DNA of 64,000 nt from an uncultured Eubacterium sp. (GCA_945920185.1 CAMEJP010000002.1:42769-106768); one strand, 5' to 3'. Shown: positions 48,398 to 57,134, counted from the first letter of the stretch. Numbers and translations are program-made. The notes: generated from the sequence alone by a model not told the origin.

Positions 48398-48736
48398 ATG
48401 AATTATTATGATTTTTCGCCGTTTATGTTAAATTATAACAATGCCAGAAGATTGGAGAGGGATTTTGAGTATGTAAAGGAAATGTATCCGATGAAAGTGA
48501 AGTGCCTTCAGGTTTATGTTGAGGAGGAACTCGACAAGTACGAGTATTTCGGAAGCTTTATATATGATGAATTTCCTGATAAAATAACTATATACAGAAT
48601 AGTGTCATCCATAAGTGACAAATCAAGAAATGCAGGGTGCTTCAGGGAAGAAAAGAACGATATGCTTGACATTATCATAGAAATTCTTGTATTAAATGAA
48701 ATATCGGCGAGAAGACAGAAACGAAACTGGTTATAA
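48398..48736 (+). CDS. Small conserved-looking protein of unknown function
   Basis: A 112-residue soluble, acidic protein (YYDFSPFMLNYNNARRLERD at the start, FREEKNDMLDIIIEILVLNE near the end) with no signal peptide and no motif that I recognise. ATG 48398 follows AAGGTAAGGGG; the frame is open back to 48365 without a good site. It lies between ywmB and the large anchored protein and may belong to their transcript. Confidence 0.65.
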   Translation: MNYYDFSPFMLNYNNARRLERDFEYVKEMYPMKVKCLQVYVEEELDKYEYFGSFIYDEFPDKITIYRIVSSISDKSRNAGCFREEKNDMLDIIIEILVLNEISARRQKRNWL

Positions 48737-48789
48737 ATATTGACGTTAAGCCTTTCGTTTGCTAAACTAAAGAGGACGGAGGTGACGAC

Positions 48790-51207
48790 GTGAAAACATA
48801 TTTGAAGGCATTTTCCCTTGCAGTGGCATTTGCCGTAACATTTTTTATAGTACTTAAGAATACAGAGGCACAGACTGATATTAAACTGACTACCATATCG
48901 GAGGCGACGTTGCCTGTTGTGTATGCACTGTCAGACGGGGGTAATCCATATAATATGATGCACGGCTTTACAGGCACCGTTGATATGTATTCGGTATGTG
49001 AGAACGTGACAATGCTTCCTGAGGACAGACGTCTTGCCATTGAGATAGATAAATATAATGCAGATGTGACGGCGGTCGCTTATGAGGTAAGAAGCAGGGA
49101 CGGCAGCAATCTTTACGAGGATACGGCTGTAAAGAATTACGAGGATGTGAACGGCACAATAAAGGCTGTTCTAAACATAAAAAATCTGCTTGATGAGAAT
49201 GAGGAATATATATTGAAAATAAAACTGACCACTTCAAATTTTGAGGAGGTTAGTTTTTATACGCTTATAAAGCAGGAAAAGAACACAGACGTGGATAAGA
49301 AGATAGATTTTGTCAGATGGTTTCGCGACAAGACTTTTGACAGGGAAAATCTTTCCGATATAAAAAAATATATAGAAACAAAATCAGACGCCGATAACAC
49401 AAATTTTGCCTATGTTAATATATATTCGAGTCTGTCGATGTTCGGATACGGAGACCTTGACGTAAGGGTGGAGTCTTTGGGAGATGTATATATAAGAGAG
49501 ATTTCGGGACCGGATGCCATAGTATATCTTGATTTTAAGGTTTCAGGAACGCAGGGCAGCGATGCGGTTTCATATAATGTCAGGGAGATTTATACTCTTA
49601 GTGAAGGAAGCACAGGCGGTATATATCTTATGGGATACGAAAGGTATATGGAGCAGGTATTTGATATGGAAAATGCCATAATGCCAAGCTCAAGGGTATA
49701 TTTTGGAGTGACTAATGAAGAAGTAAGTTTTAAGGAGGATGAAAAACAGCGTTATACAGCTTTTGTAAGGGACGGAGAATTATATCTGTATGATATGAAG
49801 AAAAATGATTTGACAAGCGTATTTACATTTACCGAAAAGGAAACTGACAATGTGCGTGAAGCATATAAGAAGCACGACATAAAGATTGCAAACATATCGG
49901 AGAACGGTAATGTGTCATTTGCCGTGTACGGATATATGAACAGAGGTCTTCATGAGGGACAGATGGGAATATCCGTGTGTGTATATACGAGAGAAAATGG
50001 AAATGTAGAAGAGATAGCATTTGTGCCTGTGGATTGCAGTTTTGAAACTTTGAAGGAAAATTTCGGAGATGTCATTTATATAGATTCGGACAGAACGGTA
50101 ACACTTATGGAAGACGGTACGATATATGCCATAGATACCAAGAGCAATGAGATGACCGTGATTGTGGACAATATAGAAAAGGATGCTTACAGTGTAAGCA
50201 GTGACGGAATGACTCTTGCCTATGTAAGCGGAGGCGAGTTAAGGCTTTATTCGCTTAAGGATGAAAGTGAGCAGATAATTTCGCACAATGAGGATGAACA
50301 GCTTAAAACCATAGGATATATTGACGGAGATTTTGTTTACGGAGCGGCAAAAAATGCCGATATTGTAAATGAGAAAGTTGGAAACCGTATTTTCCCGATG
50401 TACAAAATATACATTTTGAATGATAAGCTTGAAGTTATAAAGGAATATGGCATTGACGGAATGTATGTTGTGGATTTTGAGATACAGGGAAAGCGTGTTA
50501 ACCTCACCCGTATGAAGAAAAATTCAAACGGAAGATTTGTGTATGCAGAGATTGACCAGCTTATGAATAAGAGTGATAATCTTCAGGCAGATGGAGCGTA
50601 TCTGCGCCGGGTAGCTACGGATGTGAGAAAAAATGAACTGTATCTGCAGCTTTCGTCTACGGTATTTAATGCAAAAGACGTACAGATACGTTATTCCGGA
50701 AAAGTAGTATTTAACAGTAAGGACAGTAAGAGTCTTTCAATAGAGGCTGACAGGTCAGTAAGGGCAAGGCAGAAGGCAGCTATGAACGTGACCTGCAATA
50801 CCTCGTATAAGCTCCCTGCCATAAGCAGGGGAGGAGCTTGTGAGGTTTCGGACAGCCTTGCGGTATGTACGGATATTATACTGAATACTCTGGGAAGAAG
50901 TGAGAATGTCACATCAGAGTTTGCGAAAGGAAATACCTCGATTAGCCTAATTGACGCATGTCAGGGCATAGGAGCATTGAACCTTACCGGAAATAGTCTT
51001 GACACGGCACTCGGATTTACTGCGTCAGGATACATGGTTGAGGCTATGATTGACTATGACCATTTTGTTATTATCACAGGTTATGGCAAGAAAAATATTA
51101 CGGTCTATGACCCGGTAAGTGATGAAATTCTTACTTATTCCAGGGAAGAATTTTCAGGGAAAGCACAAGAGGTTGGAAATGTGTATGTATCATATTACAG
51201 AGAGTAG
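48790..51207 (+). CDS. Large anchored protein with C-terminal C39-like (papain-fold) domain
   Basis: An 805-residue protein starts at GTG 48790 with GGAGGT six bases upstream. Residues 5-25 are a signal anchor; most of the protein would be outside the cell. Residues 30-330 are beta-rich without a known family. Residues about 330-600 have repeated strand patterns such as DGELYLYDMKKNDLTSVF and GGELRLYSLKDESEQI, like a beta propeller. The last 115 residues resemble peptidase C39-like domains: Cys693 (VCTDII), His758 (DYDHFVIITGY) and Asp774 (TVYDP) could form a catalytic triad. It could cleave or bind peptides at the envelope. It is followed by a degenerate penicillin-binding protein. Confidence 0.7.
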   Translation: MKTYLKAFSLAVAFAVTFFIVLKNTEAQTDIKLTTISEATLPVVYALSDGGNPYNMMHGFTGTVDMYSVCENVTMLPEDRRLAIEIDKYNADVTAVAYEVRSRDGSNLYEDTAVKNYEDVNGTIKAVLNIKNLLDENEEYILKIKLTTSNFEEVSFYTLIKQEKNTDVDKKIDFVRWFRDKTFDRENLSDIKKYIETKSDADNTNFAYVNIYSSLSMFGYGDLDVRVESLGDVYIREISGPDAIVYLDFKVSGTQGSDAVSYNVREIYTLSEGSTGGIYLMGYERYMEQVFDMENAIMPSSRVYFGVTNEEVSFKEDEKQRYTAFVRDGELYLYDMKKNDLTSVFTFTEKETDNVREAYKKHDIKIANISENGNVSFAVYGYMNRGLHEGQMGISVCVYTRENGNVEEIAFVPVDCSFETLKENFGDVIYIDSDRTVTLMEDGTIYAIDTKSNEMTVIVDNIEKDAYSVSSDGMTLAYVSGGELRLYSLKDESEQIISHNEDEQLKTIGYIDGDFVYGAAKNADIVNEKVGNRIFPMYKIYILNDKLEVIKEYGIDGMYVVDFEIQGKRVNLTRMKKNSNGRFVYAEIDQLMNKSDNLQADGAYLRRVATDVRKNELYLQLSSTVFNAKDVQIRYSGKVVFNSKDSKSLSIEADRSVRARQKAAMNVTCNTSYKLPAISRGGACEVSDSLAVCTDIILNTLGRSENVTSEFAKGNTSISLIDACQGIGALNLTGNSLDTALGFTASGYMVEAMIDYDHFVIITGYGKKNITVYDPVSDEILTYSREEFSGKAQEVGNVYVSYYRE

Positions 51208-51223
51208 CCGTATAGATGGGAAA

Positions 51224-51251
51224 AAGGAAGAGTAATGCCGTACTCTTCCTT
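51224..51251 (+). terminator. Hairpin after the 805-residue gene
   Basis: AAGGAAGAGTA (51224-51234) pairs perfectly with TACTCTTCCTT (51241-51251) around six bases. There is no T run of note after it, so it may be a processing or pausing site. The 164-base gap has a second weak inverted repeat (GAACC and GGTTC near 51281-51306) and no clear promoter. Confidence 0.55.
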
Positions 51252-51371
51252 CAATCAGATAAAAAGATTTGTATGTTAAGAACCCTTTCACCTGTATAAC
51301 GGTTCAGGAGGAAAAAAGGGGACATATTTTTTGAAAAAAGATGTACTAATTTTAGAACATGGAGGCACGCC

Positions 51372-53420
51372 GTGGAAGAAGGAAAGAAAAAGTCTAAAGG
51401 ACGGATGATATTGATAATATTGCTTTTGGTACTGTCATCAGTCCTTATTGCATTTATAATTATCAGTCCCTATGTAGTGCTGTATAAGACATATGAAAAT
51501 GATGCGAAGGCTAAGGTGGAAAGCGGAGGTGATTCCATATTTAAAAATGCACAGAGCAGCATTGTGTATGACAAGGACGGCAATGAAATAGCACGCTTCA
51601 GAAGCGACATAGACAAGTATTATGTAATGTCTTCGCAGATGGATGATGTCTTTAAACAGGCATTTGTGGCACTGGTGGATAAGGATTTCTTTGAGGGAGG
51701 ATACGCTAAGCAAAAAACGCTTATAGTTATAGTTAAGGACACGGACAGGGCTGCCAAAACGGTGAAGGATGTAAGTCCTGTCACAAGACTTATGGCAAGA
51801 GATATATTTCTCTCATATGACATCGATAAGGATAATTCCGTTATAGAAGTATTTGTGGCAAACGAGTTGCAAAAAGCATATACAAGAGAGCAGATTTTTG
51901 AGTACTATGTGAACAATATATATTTTAACAACGGATATTACGGTGTTGAGGCTGCCGCCAGGGGGTATCTCGGAAAAGATATAAGTGAGCTTACCACTTC
52001 TGAAAAAGCATTTCTCGCGGCCGTTGCTGAGGACAGTTCACTGGACCCATACACTGATATGGATAGTATTCTTGTGAAGCGTAACGTCATTGTCACAGGC
52101 CTTTTAAATGACGGAATAATCGACAATGCTGAGTATTACAGAGCCATAAGCGAGAAGATAGTTTTAAACAGCGAGAAGATAAAGGAACATAATTATGTGG
52201 AGGCATATGTGGTAAACTGCGTGGTAAGGGAGCTTATGGAAAAGGACGGTTTTGTATTCAGGGACAGCTTTGAAAGCACGGCTGTAAGGGATTTATACGA
52301 GGAACAATATACAAAATGTTATACATACTGGTACAGAACGCTGTTTACTGACGGTTACAGGATTTATACTTCCATTGATATGGATTTGCAGGATAAATTG
52401 CAAAATCAGGTAGACAATACTTTAAGTTACAATTCTGGCGTCAATGAAAACGGAGATTACCGCATGCAGGGAGCTGTGGTCTGTATTGACAATGGCACCG
52501 GAAATGTCATTGCAATAGTGGGCGGAAGAAGCACCGACGCTTCTGAATACGCATATAATCATGCTTTTCAGGATTATAAGCCTGCCGGAAATGTGATAAC
52601 ACCGCTTAACGTATATACTCCTTTCATAGAGTGGCACCATAATCCGGAATACATAGTATATCAGGAAGAAGCGGTGGACGGAACTCTTATAAATAAGGTG
52701 ACGCTTCGCGAGGCGATACTCAAATGGAACGGTGATTTCGCACAGAAGGTATATGAGAACATAGGACCGTCATACGGTTTGTCACTGTTGTCACATATTG
52801 GTTTTGCGGAAGCTCTCAATTCACCTGCAAGGGCAACGGATTACGGAAATGTTCAGATAACTGCCCTGGAGCTTGCTGCAGGCTATGCAACGCTTGCAAA
52901 TGACGGAGCTTACAGGAAAGCAACATGTATAGTCAAGGTTACAAACGCATATGAGCAGAGTGTATATTCAAGGGATACGTCAGACAAAAATGTGTATGCG
53001 GCAAATGATTCAAGAATAATGACGGAAATACTGGCTGAAAATATGACAGACGGCTACCTTAAATCCCATGCGCCTGAAAATGCTATAACTGCAGCGCTTA
53101 CATCAACTTCGGACAGAGGAAGAAATGCCTATATGGCAGGCTACAGCCGTCTGTACACTGTGGCTGTATGGAGCGGCTATTCTGGAAATGTGGCTGACAA
53201 TGAAGATATGTCAGCAAGGACGCTTGCTGACAGCACTTCCATCTGGAAGTATGCGATGGAATATCTGCATAAGGGAGAGAAGCTTATGGCATTTGAGCCA
53301 AGCGGTCCGTACTCAAAGGAACCGGACGCATATGAGGAGATTTTACAGCCTACCACGGAAAGACCAAGTCTTGGAGGCATAGGCGGACATCCCGAAGACG
53401 GCGATGATTATCTGAGATAG
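51372..53420 (+). CDS. Degenerate class A penicillin-binding protein (pseudo-enzyme)
   Basis: A 682-residue protein with the layout of a bifunctional PBP: N-terminal membrane anchor (12-35), GT51-like domain (60-250) and transpeptidase-like domain (320-640). The fold-level motifs are clear (IYFNNGYYGVEAAARGYLGK, AVVCIDNGTGNVIAIVGG) but the catalytic ones are lost. In GT51, the first Glu of the usual EDxxF is Val102 (ALVDKDFF) and GSTITQQL reads SPVTRLMA. In the transpeptidase, the SxxK serine and lysine are Asn407 and Thr410 (AGNVITP), SxN reads KWN, and KTG reads LTS. The frame is open and long, so it is probably a scaffold or regulator, not debris. GTG 51372 has GGAGG upstream. Confidence 0.8.
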   Translation: MEEGKKKSKGRMILIILLLVLSSVLIAFIIISPYVVLYKTYENDAKAKVESGGDSIFKNAQSSIVYDKDGNEIARFRSDIDKYYVMSSQMDDVFKQAFVALVDKDFFEGGYAKQKTLIVIVKDTDRAAKTVKDVSPVTRLMARDIFLSYDIDKDNSVIEVFVANELQKAYTREQIFEYYVNNIYFNNGYYGVEAAARGYLGKDISELTTSEKAFLAAVAEDSSLDPYTDMDSILVKRNVIVTGLLNDGIIDNAEYYRAISEKIVLNSEKIKEHNYVEAYVVNCVVRELMEKDGFVFRDSFESTAVRDLYEEQYTKCYTYWYRTLFTDGYRIYTSIDMDLQDKLQNQVDNTLSYNSGVNENGDYRMQGAVVCIDNGTGNVIAIVGGRSTDASEYAYNHAFQDYKPAGNVITPLNVYTPFIEWHHNPEYIVYQEEAVDGTLINKVTLREAILKWNGDFAQKVYENIGPSYGLSLLSHIGFAEALNSPARATDYGNVQITALELAAGYATLANDGAYRKATCIVKVTNAYEQSVYSRDTSDKNVYAANDSRIMTEILAENMTDGYLKSHAPENAITAALTSTSDRGRNAYMAGYSRLYTVAVWSGYSGNVADNEDMSARTLADSTSIWKYAMEYLHKGEKLMAFEPSGPYSKEPDAYEEILQPTTERPSLGGIGGHPEDGDDYLR

Positions 53421-53439
53421 AAATATATTTTGCCAACAG

Positions 53440-53515
53440 AAACCGTACGCTTCAGTAGGAGGCAATGGTTCCAAACCGGGACCGCTCGCGCTTAGTTGCT
53501 CCTCGCAGCGGTAGT
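53440..53515 (+). repeat. 76-bp structured repeat, copy 1
   Basis: This and the next 75 bases are a tandem pair that differ by one deletion and two substitutions. Within it ACCGCT (53481-53486) pairs with AGCGGT (53507-53512), and GGTTCC (53467-53472) pairs with GGGACC (53478-53483) with a U-G pair on the plus strand. It is clearly richer in G and C than the neighbouring genes. Confidence 0.9.
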
Positions 53516-53590
53516 AAACCGTACGCTTCAGTAGGAGGCAATGGTTCCAACCGGGACCGCTCGCGCTTAGTTGCGCCTCGCAGCGGTACT
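53516..53590 (+). repeat. 76-bp structured repeat, copy 2
   Basis: This is the second tandem copy, one base shorter in the A run at 53548-53549. The ACCGCT and AGCGGT arms are kept; one base outside the arm has changed (GTAGTA to GTACTA). Confidence 0.9.
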
Positions 53591-53592
53591 AA

Positions 53593-54097
53593 ATTCGTGC
53601 TTCGCACTCATTAAGTGCCGGCGGTCGCAAATGTCCCTTATTGGAATCCATTTCCCTCCTTCTGAAGCTGACTGTGGAGATAACTGTAGCATTGTTCCGT
53701 GTCCTGATGTTATAATACAGCTTCGAACGGCATTTTCCGGTAACAGCCATAATTCCCATAATGATATAGAGCAAAGACTTAGCGAGGCTTTCGTAATGAG
53801 GTTTGCGCTAGCTGCCGGCACAAAGCCCACTGTCTGAGCCCGTGAGGGCGAGTTTGGGCGATTGCCGGCTAATGGGTGCGCGAACCGAATAGAAAACGAG
53901 AGGTGTTGCGTCATATTATTATGGGAATATGGGAAGAAATCCGAGAGCTTTGCCGGACATTTATTTGACACAAATGCTGATTATTTGAAAAATATGTTGA
54001 ATAAGGTTGCATTTTGTGATACTTTTTGTTTAGAGTGATTCTGTGAAGAATTGCTTTGGTAACTTATAGATGATATAAAAGGAAAGAGGTTGTTATT
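53593..54097. other. Non-coding gap around the fold-back
   Basis: Outside the fold-back this gap holds no convincing gene. Two open frames, plus 53571-53837 and minus 53567-53971, cover the same bases, lack good ribosome binding sites and have no recognisable motif. Near the 3' side TTGCTT (54051-54056) and TATAAA (54074-54079), and further up TTGAAT (53997-54002) and TACTTT (54020-54025), are possible promoters for the SleB-like gene. Confidence 0.5.
53747..53932 (+). ncRNA. Long fold-back element, candidate structured RNA
   Basis: Seven helices nest in one 186-nt hairpin. The outer helix pairs 53747-53767 with 53913-53932 (about 20 bp, one bulged A, one G-U). GCAA (53771-53774) pairs with TTGC (53906-53909). 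CTTTCGT (53788-53794) pairs with ACGAGAG (53896-53902). GGTTTGCGC (53800-53808) pairs with GCGCGAACC (53878-53886). GCCGGCA (53814-53820) pairs with TGCCGGC (53863-53869). GCCCA (53825-53829) pairs with TGGGC (53855-53859). GCCC (53838-53841) pairs with GGGC (53846-53849) around GTGA, a GNRA-type loop. The non-Watson-Crick pairs are U-G on the plus strand. It may be an RNA or a palindromic mobile repeat. Open frames on both strands here look incidental. Confidence 0.5.
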
Positions 54098-54964
54098 ATG
54101 ATGAGAAAGTTGGAAGTAGCGATTGTTTTAATTATGGCGTTTGTATTTGGCATGAGTATGAATGTGTTTGCGGCAGAGGAAAATGGGTTTAAAGGATTGC
54201 AGAATACAACGGGGTATGATGAAAACGAAGAGGTGTTGCTGGAACAGCTTTATGAACTCTGTTCGTCATATTCAGGAATGTCATGGGAAGATGCAGAGTT
54301 AGAAGCTGCAAATATGCAGAATATGTACATGTCCAATAGTAACTATGGAAAAAGTATTGCTTACAGTTCAGCATGGTATAATGAATGTATGGATGATGTT
54401 GAAATTATAGCAAGGCTTATATATGGAGAAAATACTATCTATTATAGCAATCAGATTGGAGTGGCATATGTTCTGATGAACAGAGTAGCATCCAGCACAG
54501 ACTTTGACGGAGACGGAAGTTCGACAGATACTTTAAAGGGAGTGGCTATTTATCCGAATGCGTTTGAAGCTTTGACTGGCTCGGCAAGCAGAACGGTAAA
54601 TGCAAGAACAGTCGGAGAGTATATTGAAGATCATCCAAATGATACAAGCGCTTATAATGCATGGAGCAATGCTACATTTTTAGCCTGTCTGTTAAAAGTG
54701 ACTATGGATAAGGCTGAATGGAGTGTGATAGTGGGTAATATAAGCGGAATCGGTAATCAGTGCTATTTCGTGGGATACCAATGGGCAATGAACAATGATA
54801 TGATAAGAGATAATGATGGACAGCTTCAATACTGTATGGACGGTACTTGGCGTAATATATATTCAGTCGGAATAGCAGGACAAGGATATCTGTACACAAA
54901 GGCTCAGATTATAGCCGCAGCTGTAAGTTATAGTAATTTGTGTAATATATTTTTCAACCTATAG
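54098..54964 (+). CDS. SleB-like cell-wall hydrolase
   Basis: A 288-residue exported protein with a signal peptide ending near MNVFAAEE. The C-terminal half has the Hydrolase_2/SleB pattern: IARLIYGENTIYYSNQIGVA with the likely catalytic glutamate in YGEN, then YVLMNRVAS, AIYPNAFEALTGS and WSNATFLACLL. SleB proteins cut spore cortex peptidoglycan, but many relatives act on vegetative walls. There is no N-terminal PG-binding domain, only an acidic helical stretch. AGAGG lies eight bases before ATG 54098. The lipoprotein that follows 12 bases later is probably cotranscribed. Confidence 0.8.
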   Translation: MMRKLEVAIVLIMAFVFGMSMNVFAAEENGFKGLQNTTGYDENEEVLLEQLYELCSSYSGMSWEDAELEAANMQNMYMSNSNYGKSIAYSSAWYNECMDDVEIIARLIYGENTIYYSNQIGVAYVLMNRVASSTDFDGDGSSTDTLKGVAIYPNAFEALTGSASRTVNARTVGEYIEDHPNDTSAYNAWSNATFLACLLKVTMDKAEWSVIVGNISGIGNQCYFVGYQWAMNNDMIRDNDGQLQYCMDGTWRNIYSVGIAGQGYLYTKAQIIAAAVSYSNLCNIFFNL

Positions 54965-54976
54965 GGAGAAATGAAT

Positions 54977-55810
54977 ATGAAAAAAAAGATTTTATGCGTA
55001 GCTGTTATTGCGTTGCTTGTTACCGCCTGTGCCGGTAAGGAAGGAATTTCACAGGCTCCTTCTGATAGTGTAAGTATTTATGAGACATCTTCGTCAGTGG
55101 CAGCTACAGAAAAGGAAAGCTTATCTTCTGCACCAACACTTACTCCTCCGGATAATATATATTATATCAATGAGAATATAAGCGCAAAAATTGGTGACAG
55201 ATTAGAGGAACTGTATAAAGGTGATAAAGTTACGACTTACGAATATGAGACATACGAGTATATGGGTGCTTTTTCTAAACCGGTGCAGACAAAGGAACTC
55301 TCAAGAATTATGAATGAGAATGAGATTATCGATATAATATGGAATGTAGGAATTCTTAACACAGATAATCATATATCAAGGATTGCAATTAACGGAAAGG
55401 AAATGACTTATCTGTATGAAAAGGAAGAAATCAAATCTGCCATGGGATATGTCTGGAAGCTTAGAGGATTTACATATGAAGGAAGGGAATATACCTTTGA
55501 AAATGATGAAAGCGGCTATATAACAGCCATATCGGATGACAATGGAGAATGTATTGCAAGATATGTATATAGAGAACCCCGCGACAAAGATATATCTATA
55601 AAACTGATTGATAAAGTATTATCATATAATGGCACGGAGTGGGTTGTTAATACTGACAGGGATTTCATTGGCAATCTTAACAGGATTGTCGGATATAACG
55701 ATTTTTATGATTCCTATAACAATATGCTTAAAGTGGGTGGCTGGTTGGATTTGGATACAGATACGTATCTTCAATACAAAAAAGGCGGAAACGAGTATAG
55801 TGTGAGCTAG
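54977..55810 (+). CDS. Lipoprotein of unknown function
   Basis: A 277-residue lipoprotein with lipobox VTAC (Cys19) and a Ser/Thr-rich linker. The mature part is rich in charged and aromatic residues (KVTTYEYETYEYMGAF, EGREYTFENDESGYITAISD), with short repeats of the type seen in YD/RHS-like or beta-hairpin proteins, but no firm family. ATG 54977 has GGGAG eight bases upstream; an ATG at 54971 is too close to it. It ends at a terminator shared with the opposite strand. Confidence 0.7.
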   Translation: MKKKILCVAVIALLVTACAGKEGISQAPSDSVSIYETSSSVAATEKESLSSAPTLTPPDNIYYINENISAKIGDRLEELYKGDKVTTYEYETYEYMGAFSKPVQTKELSRIMNENEIIDIIWNVGILNTDNHISRIAINGKEMTYLYEKEEIKSAMGYVWKLRGFTYEGREYTFENDESGYITAISDDNGECIARYVYREPRDKDISIKLIDKVLSYNGTEWVVNTDRDFIGNLNRIVGYNDFYDSYNNMLKVGGWLDLDTDTYLQYKKGGNEYSVS

Positions 55811-55837
55811 AGTTTAAGCATCAGAAAAATATATGGT

Positions 55838-55870
55838 AAAACCCGACTTATGATAAGCCGGGTTTTATTT
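55838..55870. terminator. Bidirectional terminator between lipoprotein gene and prs
   Basis: AAAACCCGACTTA (55838-55850) pairs with TAAGCCGGGTTTT (55854-55866), one mismatch, with T-rich ends on both sides. It serves the convergent lipoprotein and prs genes. Confidence 0.88.
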
Positions 55871-55884
55871 TAGTGTGATTGAAA

Positions 55885-57066
55885 TTAAAGCTGATTGTGT
55901 GCTTCCTTGTATTCTTTTACGACCTTGTGGATACGCTCTACAGGGTCAAGAAGTGCGCTTATGGAAGCATCGTGATTGAGTGTGTCTATAATCAAAGCAA
56001 TGTATTTGCTTATGTCTACATTGATGTAATAAGGCTTTGTAAGAAGCTCCGGAGTCTGGTATGTTCCGTTGGTTGTAAGAACCTTATCGATGATTCCTTT
56101 ATCAAAGGCTTCGTCAAATTTTTCAAGACCGTTTGTGAAAAGACCGAATGTAGCGGCTACGAATACACGCTTAGCCTTTCTTTCTTTAAGCTCCTTTGCC
56201 ACGTCAAGCATACTCTCTCCTGAAGAAATCATATCGTCGATAATCAGTACGTCCTTGCCTTCTACGGAAGAACCGAGGAATTCGTGGGCAACAATAGGGT
56301 TGCGGCCATTTATTATCTGCGTATAATCACGGCGTTTGTAGAACATACCCATATCAAGACCAAGTACGTTTGCAAAGTATACTGCACGCGACATACCGCC
56401 TTCGTCAGGGCTTATAATCATCATATGGTCAGAGTCAAGCTGAAGGTCGTCCACATTGTGAAGAAGAGCCTTTATGAACTGGTAAACCGGCTGGACTGTT
56501 TCAAAGCCCTTAAGAGGTATGGCATTCTGTACTCTTGGGTCATGAGCATCAAACGTGATGATATTTTCAACACCCATACTTGTAAGCTCCTGAAGTGCAA
56601 GAGCACAGTCAAGAGATTCGCGTCCGTTTCTCTTGTGCTGGCGGCTTTCGTATAAGAAAGGCATAATGACGGATATTCTTCGTGCTTTTCCTCCTACGGC
56701 AGCAATAATTCTCTTGATATCCTGATAATGGTCATCCGGTGACATATGGTTCTGCTTTCCGCAAAGCGAATATGTGAGGCTGTAATTGCATACATCCGAA
56801 AGAATGTAAAGGTCATAACCACGGACAGATTCGTTGATTGTTCCCTTTGCTTCACCTGAACCAAATCTTGGAACACTTGCCTTCATAAGGTAAGAATCCC
56901 TCTGGTAACCTGCAAATGCAATAGTAGACTTATGCTCGCTCTCGCGCTCACGCCTCCAGTCAACAAGGTACTGATTGACCTTATCACCGAGTGTGGCACA
57001 GCTCTTTGCAGCAATGATACCAAGTGCGCCCACCGGTATAGTTTCAATAAAATTATTGTCTGGCAT
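55885..57066 (-). CDS. prs: Ribose-phosphate pyrophosphokinase
   Basis: Prs makes PRPP from ribose-5-phosphate and ATP, for nucleotide, His and Trp synthesis. The 393-residue protein is longer than the usual 315 but has the PRPP loop VLIIDDMISSGESM, FDAHDPRVQNAIP with its metal-binding His, and SPDEGGMSRAVYFAN. The N-terminal extension and an insertion with SLCGKQNHMSPDDHY account for the length; such long forms occur in Clostridia. CGGAGGA lies before the ATG. It is the last gene of a dnaD-dnaI-prs unit. Confidence 0.92.
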   Translation of the reverse strand: MPDNNFIETIPVGALGIIAAKSCATLGDKVNQYLVDWRRERESEHKSTIAFAGYQRDSYLMKASVPRFGSGEAKGTINESVRGYDLYILSDVCNYSLTYSLCGKQNHMSPDDHYQDIKRIIAAVGGKARRISVIMPFLYESRQHKRNGRESLDCALALQELTSMGVENIITFDAHDPRVQNAIPLKGFETVQPVYQFIKALLHNVDDLQLDSDHMMIISPDEGGMSRAVYFANVLGLDMGMFYKRRDYTQIINGRNPIVAHEFLGSSVEGKDVLIIDDMISSGESMLDVAKELKERKAKRVFVAATFGLFTNGLEKFDEAFDKGIIDKVLTTNGTYQTPELLTKPYYINVDISKYIALIIDTLNHDASISALLDPVERIHKVVKEYKEAHNQL

Positions 57067-57134
57067 AAAAAAGTCCTCCGTAAATGTTTATAAGTAATTG
57101 TATCACTAATGACTTTGATAAGTCAATATAGCTT

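Noticed and set aside
51372..53420. Functional class A penicillin-binding protein
   Set aside because: Domain order fits, but the SxxK, SxN, KTG and GT51 EDxxF and QQL residues are all replaced.
53440..53590. CRISPR array
   Set aside because: There are only two directly abutting copies, with no spacers and no cas genes.
53567..53971. A 134-residue open frame on the minus strand and an 88-residue one on the plus strand over the same bases
   Set aside because: They overlap each other and a strong fold-back, lack ribosome binding sites and have no recognised motif. The symmetry of the palindrome can keep both strands open.
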